Below, in pieces: positions 51,338-60,438 of a stretch of DNA of 64,000 nucleotides (position 1 is its first letter; each line of letters begins with the position of its first letter). The stretch comes from SFTJ01 sp045613305 (GTDB lineage: Bacteria > Bacteroidota > Bacteroidia > Bacteroidales > Muribaculaceae). The notes beneath the pieces are model-generated. The model did not search any database, was not told the origin of the DNA, and was given only the letters and a program-made list of their open reading frames with translations. Location: positions 54,026 through 118,025 of the forward strand of contig JAZLAU010000016.1 of assembly GCA_045613305.1 (NCBI GenBank), read 5' to 3'. A program made the position numbers and the translations under genes.

Positions 51338-52333
51338 ATGGTAAATTATAAAGATCTTGGTCTTGTAAACACTCGTGATATGTTTGCAAAGGCTATCGAA
51401 GGCGGTTACGCAATTCCTGCTTTCAACTTCAACAACATGGAGCAACTTCAAGCAATCATCAAGGCTGCATCTGAAACAAAGTCTCCAGTTATTCTTCAAG
51501 TATCAAAGGGCGCTCGCAACTATGCTAACGCTACTCTTCTTCGCTACATGGCACAAGGTGCTGTAGAATACGCTAAGGAACTTGGTTGGGAAAAGCCACA
51601 AATCGTGCTTCACCTTGACCACGGCGACAGCTTCGAACTTTGCAAGGACTGTGTTGACTGCGGTTTCTCTTCTGTTATGATCGACGGTTCTCACCTTCCA
51701 TACGAAGAAAACGTAGCCCTTACCAAGAAGGTTGTTGAATATGCTCACCTTCACGACGTAACTGTTGAAGGCGAACTTGGTGTATTGGCTGGCGTTGAAG
51801 ACGAAGTTTCAAGCGACCACCACACTTACACTGACCCAGAAGAAGTTATCGACTTCGCTACTCGCACTGGTTGCGACAGCTTGGCTATCTCTATCGGTAC
51901 TTCTCACGGTGCTTACAAGTTTACTCCAGAACAATGCACAACTGACGAAAACGGCAAGCTTGTGCCTCCTCCATTGGCATTCGACGTATTAAAGGCTGTT
52001 GAAGCTAAGCTTCCTGGTTTCCCTATCGTTCTTCACGGTTCTTCTTCTGTTCCTCAAGACGAAGTTGAAACTATCAACAAGTTTGGTGGTGCTTTGAAGG
52101 CTGCTATCGGTATCCCTGAAGAATGGCTTCGCGAAGCTGCTAAGAGCGCTGTTTGCAAAATCAACATCGACTCTGACAGCCGTCTTGCTATGACTGCTGC
52201 TGTTCGCCAAGTATTCGCTGAAAAGCCTGCTGAATTCGACCCTCGTAAGTACTTGGGCCCAGCTCGCGAAAACATGGAAAAACTTTACAAGCACAAGATT
52301 ATCAACGTTCTTGGTAGCGACGGTAAGGCTTAA
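51338..52333 (+). CDS. fba: Class II fructose-bisphosphate aldolase
   Basis: A 331-residue zinc-dependent aldolase of glycolysis and gluconeogenesis. Key parts: IPAFNFNNMEQLQAI at the N-terminus, VLHLDHGDSFELCKDC with the zinc and catalytic acid residues, SVMIDGSHLPYEENV, VEGELGVLAGVEDEV, LAISIGTSHGAYKF and VLHGSSSVPQDEV. The size and the spaced long insert near VSSDHHTYTDPEEV fit the class IIB/TagY-type enzymes of Bacteroidota. Codon use is very strongly biased. Monocistronic. Confidence 0.96.
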   Translation: MVNYKDLGLVNTRDMFAKAIEGGYAIPAFNFNNMEQLQAIIKAASETKSPVILQVSKGARNYANATLLRYMAQGAVEYAKELGWEKPQIVLHLDHGDSFELCKDCVDCGFSSVMIDGSHLPYEENVALTKKVVEYAHLHDVTVEGELGVLAGVEDEVSSDHHTYTDPEEVIDFATRTGCDSLAISIGTSHGAYKFTPEQCTTDENGKLVPPPLAFDVLKAVEAKLPGFPIVLHGSSSVPQDEVETINKFGGALKAAIGIPEEWLREAAKSAVCKINIDSDSRLAMTAAVRQVFAEKPAEFDPRKYLGPARENMEKLYKHKIINVLGSDGKA

Positions 52334-52365
52334 TCAGTGTTTTGATTAATAAAATTCCTAAATAT

Positions 52366-52404
52366 TCAAGCGCCTGCCCTTCATTGGGTTGGCGCTTTTT
52401 CTTT
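52366..52404 (+). terminator. fba terminator
   Basis: AAGCGCC (52368-52374) pairs with GGCGCTT (52391-52397), with an inner CCC/GGG, followed by TTTCTTTG. Confidence 0.75.
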
Positions 52405-52492
52405 GTTTTTTTCACGCCTCCAACCTCCTCAACAATTAGGCTGCGCAACAATGCTGCATCTTATCACAAGTGGTCATCACAGCATTCGCTCA

Positions 52493-52524
52493 TAAAAAAA
52501 GTCCATTGGCGACGCCAATGGACT
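52493..52524 (-). terminator. Rhamnosidase gene terminator
   Basis: GTCCATTGGC (52501-52510) pairs with GCCAATGGAC (52514-52523); on the minus strand followed by seven T. Confidence 0.8.
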
Positions 52525-52547
52525 TGTCGTTATCACATTATAAGCAA

Positions 52548-55229
52548 TTACTCCGTTTCAATAACATACTTGCCCGAACCGAGTTCTATAACCACATCAT
52601 CGCCATTGCGACTGATGCTGTGAGCATGTTTCACCTTGGCAACATTATATTTAGCCGGCACTATCACTGTGGCTGTAGTGTTTGCCGGGATAGTCACATT
52701 CCATTTCAACGAATTACCACTGCGTTGCCACTTGCTCTCTATTGTGCCATAGCGAGAATCATATGATGCTTCAGCATAGTCAAGACCCTCTACAAACACC
52801 GGCTTCATCATAATCTTATCAAAACCATGTCCGGCATTCTTGATTCCTGCCAAATCCTCATACATCCATATGAGCAAATCGCCCAACAACATCACATGGT
52901 TTCCTGAATTCATTGCTGGGTCTGCAGTATTGCCGTTCCACAATTCCCAAATAGTGGTAGCTCCGTTTTCAATCATATAACCCCACGAAGGATAAGTGGT
53001 GGTAGTGGCCATTTCATAAGCCTTTTCAGGTGCTCCATTATGAGTCAGCCCACGCATCAAGTGCTGAATGCCCAATACTCCCACACTCACATGACCGGCA
53101 CAATCCTTATCAGTCTTTTCTATGATGCTTTCAAACAATCGCTTTTCATAACCTTCTGGCACTAATCCCAATTCAAGAGAAAGAATATTGGCCGTAACGG
53201 TGTTATTATCGTAAGATGCAGTTTCGGCGTTAAAATACTTATCGTTATATGCCTTTCTTACCTTCTTTGCAAGTTCGGCATACTCTAAAGCATCGGCACT
53301 CTTGCCCAAATGATGAGCAAACTCTTGCATCACGCGCAATAAGTCATAATAAGCCACCGTGCTGAGCACCTCGCCTTTAGTTTTGCGCGCCGGATCGGTG
53401 GCATGTATCAAGTGGAGCGATTCAGGAGGCATACACCAATCGCCGTAAGTATCGTTTGGCAAAAGATAATTCTTCATTTTATCGTTTTCCATGTGCTTAA
53501 TCCACTTTCGCATGCTGCCATAACGCTGCTTTATGGCAGTGTCGTCGCCGAAATGGCGATAAAGCATGTCTGCAACATAAAAATATGCCGACGGCCATGT
53601 GACATCATCACAATATATTGTCCAGTATCGAGGCGACACAACACTTATCACCCCTTGCTCATTCATCGACTCTTCTATATCCTTTAGCCACTTATTATAA
53701 AGCAAATTGTTATCGAAGATGAAACTTTCGCCATACGCACCTGTGGCACGGTCGCCCAACCATCCAAGACGCTCATCTCGCTGCGGACAATCGGTTGGCA
53801 TGCCTCTATAATTTCCTCTGATTCCCCAATAGGCATTTCTGTGAATACCATTAAGCACTTCGTTCGATGTAGTGAAACTGCCTATCGTGCTCATCTTGTC
53901 ATACACCACTTTGCCTATAAGTCCCTCAACAGTTGGAGCTTCGCTGCATCCAGTAATCTCAACATATCTAAAACCATGATACACCAATTGGGGCTCCCAA
54001 CTGAAATATCCGTCTTTTGCCGGAATATACTCATCACGCACCAATGCCGTACGCAAGTTAGCAGTGTAGAGTGTGCTGTCGTTCTGAAGGGTTTCTGCAA
54101 ATCGCATCACCACAGGATGCTCTTTCTTGCCTTGCAATTTCACCTCAAGCCAGCCCACCATGTTCTGACCCATGTCAACTATGTAACGGTCAGTTCCTAC
54201 CTTCTTTATCGATATAGGATTAAACACTTCATGCACTATCAGGCTTGGCGACGGCTGCGGAGACAGATGTTTGCCTGGACGCTCCATAATTTGAGCCTGT
54301 TTCCACTTCGAATCGTCATATCCGGCATGTGTCCAATCGCCCAACTCCTTACGAGCATCATAGTTTTCGCCGTCAAACTCATTATTTTCACCAATCGGAC
54401 CATTGTCGGTCAACTTCCATGTTTCATCGCTTATAACCACCTGATTGCCGTCTTTGCCTTCAATCACAAGCTGAGCAATCATTCTTGGCAAACCAAAATG
54501 CAACATACCCGGCTCTCGCATCGTAACGTAGCGTCCATTGCCCAAAAGCACACCTATGGCATTGCCTCCTTCCTTTATAAGGTTTGTTACATCAAAGGTG
54601 TTATATAATGTTGTCTCAGTGTATAATGTAGGCAACGGTCCAAGAACATCCTCTCCCACAGGCATGCCATTGATGTAGCACACCGAATTGCCCACACCAC
54701 TCACATAAAGCATTGCACGCTTCACATCGTTGGCTACAGAAAACTCTTTACGAAGATACCTCGCACGCAACTGTGTGCGACCATCCACAATCTTAAGGTT
54801 TTCCTTGTCGTCAAGACCTATCCATTTTGCTTGCCAATCTTCATCGGCAAGCGCAGTGCTAAAGGTAGCTATTTCACTTTCTAATTGCTCGCCCTTATTT
54901 GTCCACACTTTAACTCGCCAAAAATACTGGCTGCCACTTTTTAGAGCATCGCCCGAATATGGCACATACACCTGACGGTCAGATATTATCTTACCGCTCG
55001 ACCACACCTTTGTTTTGTTGAATTTATTTTCACTGGCCGATACTGTTATTTCATAAGCAACCTGTTTCAACGAATACTTGTCACTTTCTATTTGCCATGA
55101 AAATCGCACTTGCGAAACCGACACTCCACACGGGTTTTCCTGGTTTTCTACCTTTAACGATTTAAGATTTGTGGCCTCTGCATATGCTAACGATACTAAA
55201 GCCACTATTAGTAATAACAACTTTCTCAT
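52548..55229 (-). CDS. Secreted GH78 alpha-L-rhamnosidase
   Basis: An 893-residue glycosidase with a signal peptide (about 1-18, ends LAYA). Order of domains: N-terminal Ig/fibronectin-like beta domain (VRFSWQIESDKYSLKQ, YFWRVKVW), the carbohydrate-binding beta-sandwich (WIGLDDKENLK, LYVSGVGNSVCYINGMPVGE), then the (alpha/alpha)6 barrel with the GH78 signature TDCPQRDERLGWLGDRATG, which holds acidic catalytic residues, and YFYVADMLYRHFGDD, YGDWCMPPE, NGATTIWELWNG. A beta domain ends the protein. It removes terminal alpha-L-rhamnose from plant or bacterial glycans. No SusC/SusD or other glycan genes are adjacent. Confidence 0.95.
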   Translation of the reverse strand: MRKLLLLIVALVSLAYAEATNLKSLKVENQENPCGVSVSQVRFSWQIESDKYSLKQVAYEITVSASENKFNKTKVWSSGKIISDRQVYVPYSGDALKSGSQYFWRVKVWTNKGEQLESEIATFSTALADEDWQAKWIGLDDKENLKIVDGRTQLRARYLRKEFSVANDVKRAMLYVSGVGNSVCYINGMPVGEDVLGPLPTLYTETTLYNTFDVTNLIKEGGNAIGVLLGNGRYVTMREPGMLHFGLPRMIAQLVIEGKDGNQVVISDETWKLTDNGPIGENNEFDGENYDARKELGDWTHAGYDDSKWKQAQIMERPGKHLSPQPSPSLIVHEVFNPISIKKVGTDRYIVDMGQNMVGWLEVKLQGKKEHPVVMRFAETLQNDSTLYTANLRTALVRDEYIPAKDGYFSWEPQLVYHGFRYVEITGCSEAPTVEGLIGKVVYDKMSTIGSFTTSNEVLNGIHRNAYWGIRGNYRGMPTDCPQRDERLGWLGDRATGAYGESFIFDNNLLYNKWLKDIEESMNEQGVISVVSPRYWTIYCDDVTWPSAYFYVADMLYRHFGDDTAIKQRYGSMRKWIKHMENDKMKNYLLPNDTYGDWCMPPESLHLIHATDPARKTKGEVLSTVAYYDLLRVMQEFAHHLGKSADALEYAELAKKVRKAYNDKYFNAETASYDNNTVTANILSLELGLVPEGYEKRLFESIIEKTDKDCAGHVSVGVLGIQHLMRGLTHNGAPEKAYEMATTTTYPSWGYMIENGATTIWELWNGNTADPAMNSGNHVMLLGDLLIWMYEDLAGIKNAGHGFDKIMMKPVFVEGLDYAEASYDSRYGTIESKWQRSGNSLKWNVTIPANTTATVIVPAKYNVAKVKHAHSISRNGDDVVIELGSGKYVIETE

Positions 55230-55251
55230 TATTTTAATTTTATAGTTTACA

Positions 55252-55259
55252 CAAATATA
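55252..55259 (-). promoter_or_regulatory. -7 element of rhamnosidase gene
   Basis: Minus-strand TATATTTG at 55259-55252, 22 nt upstream of the ATG. Confidence 0.5.
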
Positions 55260-55299
55260 CTATAGCAAAATCATATTTACCTTATATTTCTGCATCAAA

Positions 55300-55330
55300 T
55301 TGTCAGAATCAAAGATTTTAACTATCTTTG
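55300..55330 (+). promoter_or_regulatory. tRNA-Pro promoter
   Basis: TTG at 55300-55302, 20-nt spacer, TATCTTTG at 55323-55330, about 20 nt before the mature tRNA. Confidence 0.7.
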
Positions 55331-55350
55331 CACTGCAAATTTAAAAAACT

Positions 55351-55426
55351 CGGGATGTAGCTCAGTCCGGTTTAGAGTACTCGTCTGGGGGGCGAGTGGT
55401 CGCAAGTTCGAATCTTGTCATCCCGA
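55351..55426 (+). tRNA. tRNA-Pro (anticodon GGG)
   Basis: A 76-nt cloverleaf. The acceptor stem CGGGATG pairs with CATCCCG. The anticodon arm CTCGT-CTGGGGG-GCGAG gives a 7-nt loop whose positions 34-36 are GGG, reading proline CCC/CCU. The T arm contains GTTCGAATC. CCA is not encoded, matching the presence of a nucleotidyltransferase gene at 9237. Terminated by the hairpin at 55434-55461. Confidence 0.95.
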
Positions 55427-55429
55427 CAA

Positions 55430-55470
55430 AAAAAGCATTGATAATCTTCATTATCAATGCTTTTTATTTT
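55430..55470 (+). terminator. tRNA-Pro terminator
   Basis: AGCATTGATAAT (55434-55445) pairs exactly with ATTATCAATGCT (55450-55461), followed by TTTTATTTT. Confidence 0.85.
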
Positions 55471-55473
55471 ACC

Positions 55474-55519
55474 TAATACATAATTAACGTAAATTCGGAA
55501 TGAAATTCATTATGTATTA
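55474..55519. repeat. Inverted repeat between tRNA-Pro and permease gene
   Basis: TAATACATAAT (55474-55484) and ATTATGTATTA (55509-55519), 11 bp, exact, 24-nt loop. It may be the end of the convergent permease transcript, though the following T-run is weak. Confidence 0.6.
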
Positions 55520-55568
55520 ACTAATTAACCATGATTGCACTTTTTTCGACTGAGAGCAACCTACCACC

Positions 55569-56831
55569 TCATTCGGGCACATATTCATAGCCCAATTGGT
55601 TAATTTTTGCAATTATCACTTCAGGGGCAACATCGCCCTCAACATATGCAATGCCTTTTGCAAGGTCCACACTCACCTTTTCTACTCCTTCTATGGCACT
55701 TAAGTTATTCTGCACATTGGCTTGGCAGTGTGGGCACATCATACCTTTAATTTTATATTCTCTTGTCATATCATTTTTATTTTTATTGTTTTTTACCGAA
55801 TCTAATATCATCGAAACCGCAGCAACCACAAGCATCATCACTAAGGCTATGCTACACAAAACATTGAACCACGATTCACAATGCGCACATCCTATGGCCA
55901 ACGACGACATCTTAGGCACAAACCACGAAGCCGGCAACAAGTAGTCTACCATCAAGCCAAACGCAACGGCTCCGCCTATGATTGACGCCAAATAAGCTAT
56001 AGTGGACTTCTTGCCAAACGAACGGTTTATAACAAGCACCGACGCAAAATTTGCTGCCGGACCGGCCATCAATAGCACAAGGGCAGTGCCGGGACTTATG
56101 CCTTTGAGCATCAACGACAACGCTATAGGTATCGAACCTGTTGCACACACATACATTGGCACTGCAATCACAAGCACCACAAGCATATTGAGCAACGGAT
56201 ATTGAGCATAGCGCGCAAAAAAGTCATTGGGCACAAGCACCGTAATCATTGCCGCAACCACAAGTCCTATTGTCAACCACTTGCCTATGCTTTTCATCAT
56301 ATCGAAAAAGCCATAATGCAAAGCCTCCAACAATTTACCCCACAGGCTTGAGCCATATCTTAAATTGCTATTTACTGCACATCCATCGCCACATGACGGC
56401 GCAGAATCTGATTCACCATCCTCAGCATGTCCCTTTTCCACCATCGAAACCAATGTCCCGCCAAACATTGCAGTTACCAGGGCTGCCACTGGTCGTATTA
56501 TTGCATAGGCCGGACCTAACAATGAATAAGTTGCCGCAATGCTATCGATTCCGGTTTGAGGCGTCGCTATCAAAAACGACGTCGACGCTGCTCGTGATGC
56601 GCCATTATTACGAAGCGAAACAGCCGTTGGCAACACTCCACACGAGCACAATGGCAATGGCACACCCAAAAGCGCCGCCTTTACAACTGACTTCCAATTA
56701 CTTTCCGACAAATGCTTTGAATAGATTTGCTCCGGCACAAACGAGTGCAAAAGTCCTGCTATGAAAAATCCAAACAGCAGATATGGCGACATCTCGTTTA
56801 ATAGCGACAGCAAAGTATTAAAAAAATGCAT
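55569..56831 (-). CDS. Metal-efflux-type permease (PF03773) with C-terminal heavy-metal-binding domain
   Basis: A 420-residue inner-membrane protein with about eight helices plus a soluble C-terminal HMA domain (about 352-420). LLFGFFIAGLLHSF, GVPLPLCSCGVLPTAVSLR (conserved CSCG) and AAPxxxF-like AGPAANFASVLVI define the ArsP/SO_0444-type permease family. The HMA domain has the metal motif GMMCPHCQANV. More cysteines occur in the central loop (SCGDGCAV) and CAHCESW. Likely exports Cu, Zn or an arsenical; the ion is unknown. It lies 34 nt downstream of a lipoprotein gene, in one operon with the Kef-type antiporter. Confidence 0.87.
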   Translation of the reverse strand: MHFFNTLLSLLNEMSPYLLFGFFIAGLLHSFVPEQIYSKHLSESNWKSVVKAALLGVPLPLCSCGVLPTAVSLRNNGASRAASTSFLIATPQTGIDSIAATYSLLGPAYAIIRPVAALVTAMFGGTLVSMVEKGHAEDGESDSAPSCGDGCAVNSNLRYGSSLWGKLLEALHYGFFDMMKSIGKWLTIGLVVAAMITVLVPNDFFARYAQYPLLNMLVVLVIAVPMYVCATGSIPIALSLMLKGISPGTALVLLMAGPAANFASVLVINRSFGKKSTIAYLASIIGGAVAFGLMVDYLLPASWFVPKMSSLAIGCAHCESWFNVLCSIALVMMLVVAAVSMILDSVKNNKNKNDMTREYKIKGMMCPHCQANVQNNLSAIEGVEKVSVDLAKGIAYVEGDVAPEVIIAKINQLGYEYVPE

Positions 56832-56865
56832 ATCTATTTTCTTTTTGTCTTAACTGAAACTATTT

Positions 56866-57312
56866 TCACTTCTTTTTCAAACAAAAATCAACCTTCTCAA
56901 TCGCCTGACCCAAATAATCATCGCTGCCACCAGAAGCCGACAAGGTAACTTTCACTGAGTCCGATTCATATCTGCCAGTTGGGTCCTTACAAACCACCCT
57001 AAAGGTTAATTTGTTGGTCTTGGTTTCCAAATCCTGTGTAAACTTATAGTTACCTTCCTTACCTGTTAGCACCGTCAAACTCTTTGAATAATCCACCTTT
57101 GATTGGTCGGAATTACTTTCGCCCAAAAAGCGCAATATCACTTGCTTGCCCTCGAGCACTGCATAGTTTTCATCGGTCACCGAACCAAGCACAATATATG
57201 TTCCGGTCATTTCCGAACCATATTCTTCAAATGGGCCATTATCTCCAAAGCACGAGGTCAAACACACCGCACTCATCAACATCAACAACGTGCCACATAA
57301 CTTTATTTTCAT
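56866..57312 (-). CDS. Putative lipoprotein (radical-SAM-associated lipoprotein type)
   Basis: A 148-residue lipoprotein with signal peptide MKIKLCGTLLMLMSAVCLTS and lipobox Cys21 (LTSC). The mature part, with EEYGSEMTGTYIVLGSVTDE, AVLEGKQVILRF, and TGKEGNYKFTQDLET, resembles the small lipoproteins with a carboxypeptidase-regulatory-like beta-sandwich that in Bacteroidales usually accompany a dedicated radical SAM protein. No such partner is adjacent; the radical SAM gene at 48922 is far away and of another type. Located between antiporter (10 nt) and permease (34 nt). Function unknown. Confidence 0.68.
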   Translation of the reverse strand: MKIKLCGTLLMLMSAVCLTSCFGDNGPFEEYGSEMTGTYIVLGSVTDENYAVLEGKQVILRFLGESNSDQSKVDYSKSLTVLTGKEGNYKFTQDLETKTNKLTFRVVCKDPTGRYESDSVKVTLSASGGSDDYLGQAIEKVDFCLKKK

Positions 57313-57322
57313 ATGCGTTCTT

Positions 57323-59623
57323 TTATTTTAAACTCAATAAACGTTCTTCATTTCCCACAACCCAAATCACATCGCCTGGGCAAAATACTTCAACACCTGT
57401 GGCTTTTATGTATTCTTCACCGCGCTGAATAGCCAACAACAACGCAGCATAGTCATCACGCAAGCGAACTTCGGCCACACTCTTGCCAATCAACGGCGAC
57501 GTTGGGCTCAACTCAAAGTGTATGAATTCCACATTACGCTTATCATACCATTCAGCCTTTATCTCGGTTGTTTGTTCCACTATCGGCAGCAACGTTTGAA
57601 TTTGCTCATCAGTTCCGATTATTGCCATATGGTCGCCCGGGAAAATTCGCATTTCTCCAGTTGGTATTGGATAATAGTTTGTTCCGCGAGTTATACTAAC
57701 AACATTCACACCATACACCTGACGCAGATTTGAATTTTTTAGTTTCTCGCCCACAAACGGACAGTCATAACCTACTGTCATAAAAGCCACGTGCAAGTCC
57801 GACACCACATTATAGTCTCGGCCGCTCCTGTGCAGTTCTCGCTCATTAAGATTTTTCAAGAAACGCGACTCCATGTTATGCATTCTTCTGCGAAGACGGC
57901 GTGAAAATGCAACTATTGTAACCGTCATTATAACTATTATAACCAAGAGCGCTGTTGTGCTTTCAAACACTATGTTCAAATACACCACCAACAACACGCT
58001 GGTTAAGATTATTCTAAACAACGTCATCATCACAAAAGGCACATTGGCACTATGACCGGCAATCTCTTTCAGCTTCTCATATTCACCTCGGCGTGCACTT
58101 GGCGACGTCAATGCAAACAAAAATGGAGACATCATCAACACTGTAATAACAACAATTGCCCATCGTCCATACTCTTGACCTAACCATTCTATAACCTTAG
58201 GTTCAATGTAATTATGCGACAACATCATTATAGCCACTACCAACGACATATACAGCAACACACGCCACAACGAACGAACTGCAATTGCTCGCCATATCGA
58301 CGTTGACTCGCTTTCAGTTTGGCTCTCACTATATCGATTCAGCAATAAATTTAATTTCTCTGGCATGTAACGCATCACCAGTTCATAACACGGGTCGGCT
58401 GCCTTTATGAAATATGGAGTAAAGAATGTTGTTATAACCGACACGGCTACAACTATTGGATAGATAACCGGGTCCAAAACACCGAGCGACATACCCATCG
58501 ATGCTATAATAAAAGCAAATTCGCCTATCTGCGTAAGACTAAATCCCGACTGCATCGCTATCTTTAACGGCTGACCTGTTGCCAACATACCTGCTGTGCC
58601 AAACACTATCATGCCCACTATCACCACACACGACAGCAACGTTATGGTGCCTGCATGAGCCGATATGATTTCAGGATTTACCATCATTCCCACCGATATG
58701 AAAAATATTGCGCCAAACAAATCCTTCACCGGCTTCATAACATGCTCTATCCGTTCGGCCTGAATGGTTCCGGCCAAGATTGAACCCATAACAAATGCGC
58801 CTAACGCCATCGAAAAACCAGACCTTACCGAGAATACTGCCATAAACAAACATAAGCCCATCGATATCACAAGCAGCATTTCATCGGTTATCTTTCGCGC
58901 CACTCGCTTAAAGAATGTTGGCAAAACCCACACTCCTACTGTAAACCATATGACAAGGAAGAAGACTAACTTCAAAATGCTCATTAACATTTCTCCGCCT
59001 TCTACACTATTATTGATGGCTACCGACGACAAAAGCACCATCATTACCACCGCAAACAAGTCCTCACATATCAATACTGCCAAAACCAACGGTGCAAAAC
59101 GCTTCTGCTTTATGCCCAAATCAGTAAATGCCTTTATAATGATTGTTGTTGACGACATCGATAGCATTCCGCCTAAAAATAGGCTGTCGATATTGCCAAA
59201 GCCTAGCATCTGACCAGTCAAATAGCCAAAAGTCATCATGCCAACAACTATTATCAGAGCGGTTACTACAGCCGAACCGCCCACATTTATCAATTTCTTA
59301 AAACTGAATTCCAAACCCAAAGTGAAAAGCAGAACCACAATACCTATCTGAGCCCAAAACTCTATATTTGCCTCGTTCGCAACCGAAGGAAGCAACGACA
59401 TGTGTGGACTCGCCAAAAATCCCGCAACTATATATCCCAACACTATGGGCTGTTTTAACTTCTTAAACAACAATGTAGACACTGCTCCAAGCATTAGAAT
59501 CCATGCCAAATCAGAGATTAAGGTTTCAATGGTAACCCCACTCATGACCTCTGCCGCTCCCGATTCCTCAGCCACTGAGGCCGCCGATGAGATTAAACCC
59601 ATTATACTTAGCATCATATTCAT
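57323..59623 (-). CDS. CPA2/Kef-type cation:proton antiporter with two RCK_C domains
   Basis: A 766-residue inner-membrane protein. Residues ~30-420 form the CPA2 Na+/H+-exchanger core (VLGYIVAGFLASPH, GIVVLLFTLGLEFSFKKL, SMSSTTIIIKAFTDLGI, FTQIGEFAF-like FSLTQIGEFAFIIASMG). A second hydrophobic block of three or four helices lies about 455-590. The cytosolic tail carries two TrkA-C (RCK_C)-type domains (about 610-690 and 695-766) but no NAD-binding RCK_N domain. It likely exports K+ or Na+ for H+; ligand control would act through the RCK_C pair. First gene of the operon ending in the metal permease. Confidence 0.9.
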   Translation of the reverse strand: MNMMLSIMGLISSAASVAEESGAAEVMSGVTIETLISDLAWILMLGAVSTLLFKKLKQPIVLGYIVAGFLASPHMSLLPSVANEANIEFWAQIGIVVLLFTLGLEFSFKKLINVGGSAVVTALIIVVGMMTFGYLTGQMLGFGNIDSLFLGGMLSMSSTTIIIKAFTDLGIKQKRFAPLVLAVLICEDLFAVVMMVLLSSVAINNSVEGGEMLMSILKLVFFLVIWFTVGVWVLPTFFKRVARKITDEMLLVISMGLCLFMAVFSVRSGFSMALGAFVMGSILAGTIQAERIEHVMKPVKDLFGAIFFISVGMMVNPEIISAHAGTITLLSCVVIVGMIVFGTAGMLATGQPLKIAMQSGFSLTQIGEFAFIIASMGMSLGVLDPVIYPIVVAVSVITTFFTPYFIKAADPCYELVMRYMPEKLNLLLNRYSESQTESESTSIWRAIAVRSLWRVLLYMSLVVAIMMLSHNYIEPKVIEWLGQEYGRWAIVVITVLMMSPFLFALTSPSARRGEYEKLKEIAGHSANVPFVMMTLFRIILTSVLLVVYLNIVFESTTALLVIIVIMTVTIVAFSRRLRRRMHNMESRFLKNLNERELHRSGRDYNVVSDLHVAFMTVGYDCPFVGEKLKNSNLRQVYGVNVVSITRGTNYYPIPTGEMRIFPGDHMAIIGTDEQIQTLLPIVEQTTEIKAEWYDKRNVEFIHFELSPTSPLIGKSVAEVRLRDDYAALLLAIQRGEEYIKATGVEVFCPGDVIWVVGNEERLLSLK

Positions 59624-59658
59624 CTATTCTTCTTTTTTTTGTTCTTATTTTTACCTTA

Positions 59659-59674
59659 CAAATATACAAAATTA
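59659..59674 (-). promoter_or_regulatory. Two adjoining -7 elements for the antiporter operon
   Basis: Minus-strand TAATTTTG (59674-59667) and TATATTTG (59666-59659) lie end to end, suggesting two nearby start sites. Confidence 0.5.
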
Positions 59675-59732
59675 TAATTATATGTTTCTGCCTTTTATCT
59701 TAACTTTTCTTATTTCTGCTTGCTTTATTCTA

Positions 59733-59763
59733 TTGTCCATTCCGTTTTTTTAGATTATTTTTG
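59733..59763 (+). promoter_or_regulatory. queF promoter
   Basis: TTG at 59733-59735, 20-nt spacer, TATTTTTG at 59756-59763. The 17-nt leader is too short for a preQ1 riboswitch. Confidence 0.65.
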
Positions 59764-59780
59764 TAAAAAATTAATCGTTT

Positions 59781-60251
59781 ATGGCAAGAAGCAATCACGA
59801 ACTTCAAGATTTAAAACTTTTGGGCAGCAACAGCACAACTTATGCAGACAACTATGCTCCCCAAATTCTTGAAACTTTTCCTAACAAACACCCAGAAAAC
59901 GAATATCTAGTTACTCTTAATTGCCCAGAGTTCACCACACTCTGCCCAAAAACCGGGCAACCAGATTTCGGCAAAATAATCATAAACTACATCCCACGCC
60001 ACGAAATGGTTGAAAGCAAGAGCCTAAAGCTCTATCTTTTCAGTTTCAGAAACCATGGCGATTTTCATGAAGATTGCGTAAACATCATCATGAAAGATTT
60101 GGTGAAACTTATGGACCCCAAATATCTTGAGGTAATTGGACTATTTATGCCACGCGGAGGCATTTCTATTCTACCATTTGCCAACTATGGCGACGACCAA
60201 CATCAAGATATGGTGAAACAGCGATTAATTGCTATGCTCCGAAACGAATAA
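59781..60251 (+). CDS. queF: NADPH-dependent preQ0 reductase
   Basis: A 156-residue single-domain QueF that reduces 7-cyano-7-deazaguanine to preQ1 in queuosine synthesis. The catalytic Cys55 is in FTTLCPKTGQPDF, with Asp62 nearby, and the substrate-binding segment is ESKSLKLYLFSFRNHGDFHE. PRGGISILPF closes the fold. The ATG at 59781 follows a short leader. queE follows after a 187-nt gap in the same direction. Confidence 0.97.
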   Translation: MARSNHELQDLKLLGSNSTTYADNYAPQILETFPNKHPENEYLVTLNCPEFTTLCPKTGQPDFGKIIINYIPRHEMVESKSLKLYLFSFRNHGDFHEDCVNIIMKDLVKLMDPKYLEVIGLFMPRGGISILPFANYGDDQHQDMVKQRLIAMLRNE

Positions 60252-60438
60252 TGCACTCTTAAACTATGGCAAACCTTCAGAGAAACAATCGCATGTCACG
60301 CCTAAGTTGCATTTCGTATTCTTGCACCACGTTTGCTATTATAACGCTTTTTGTGCACAAATTTCTCAAACTAAGCCAAGTTAAATATCGCTTTGTAGTT
60401 TTTTCACCAAGCAATAACATTTTATTTCGTTAATTATC

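Noticed and set aside
55351..55519. tRNA-Pro as an integration site with an adjoining inverted repeat
   Set aside because: No integrase, no repeated tRNA 3' end and no island genes on either side.
59764..59780. preQ1 riboswitch before queF
   Set aside because: The leader is only about 17 nt, with no C-rich loop or A-rich tail.
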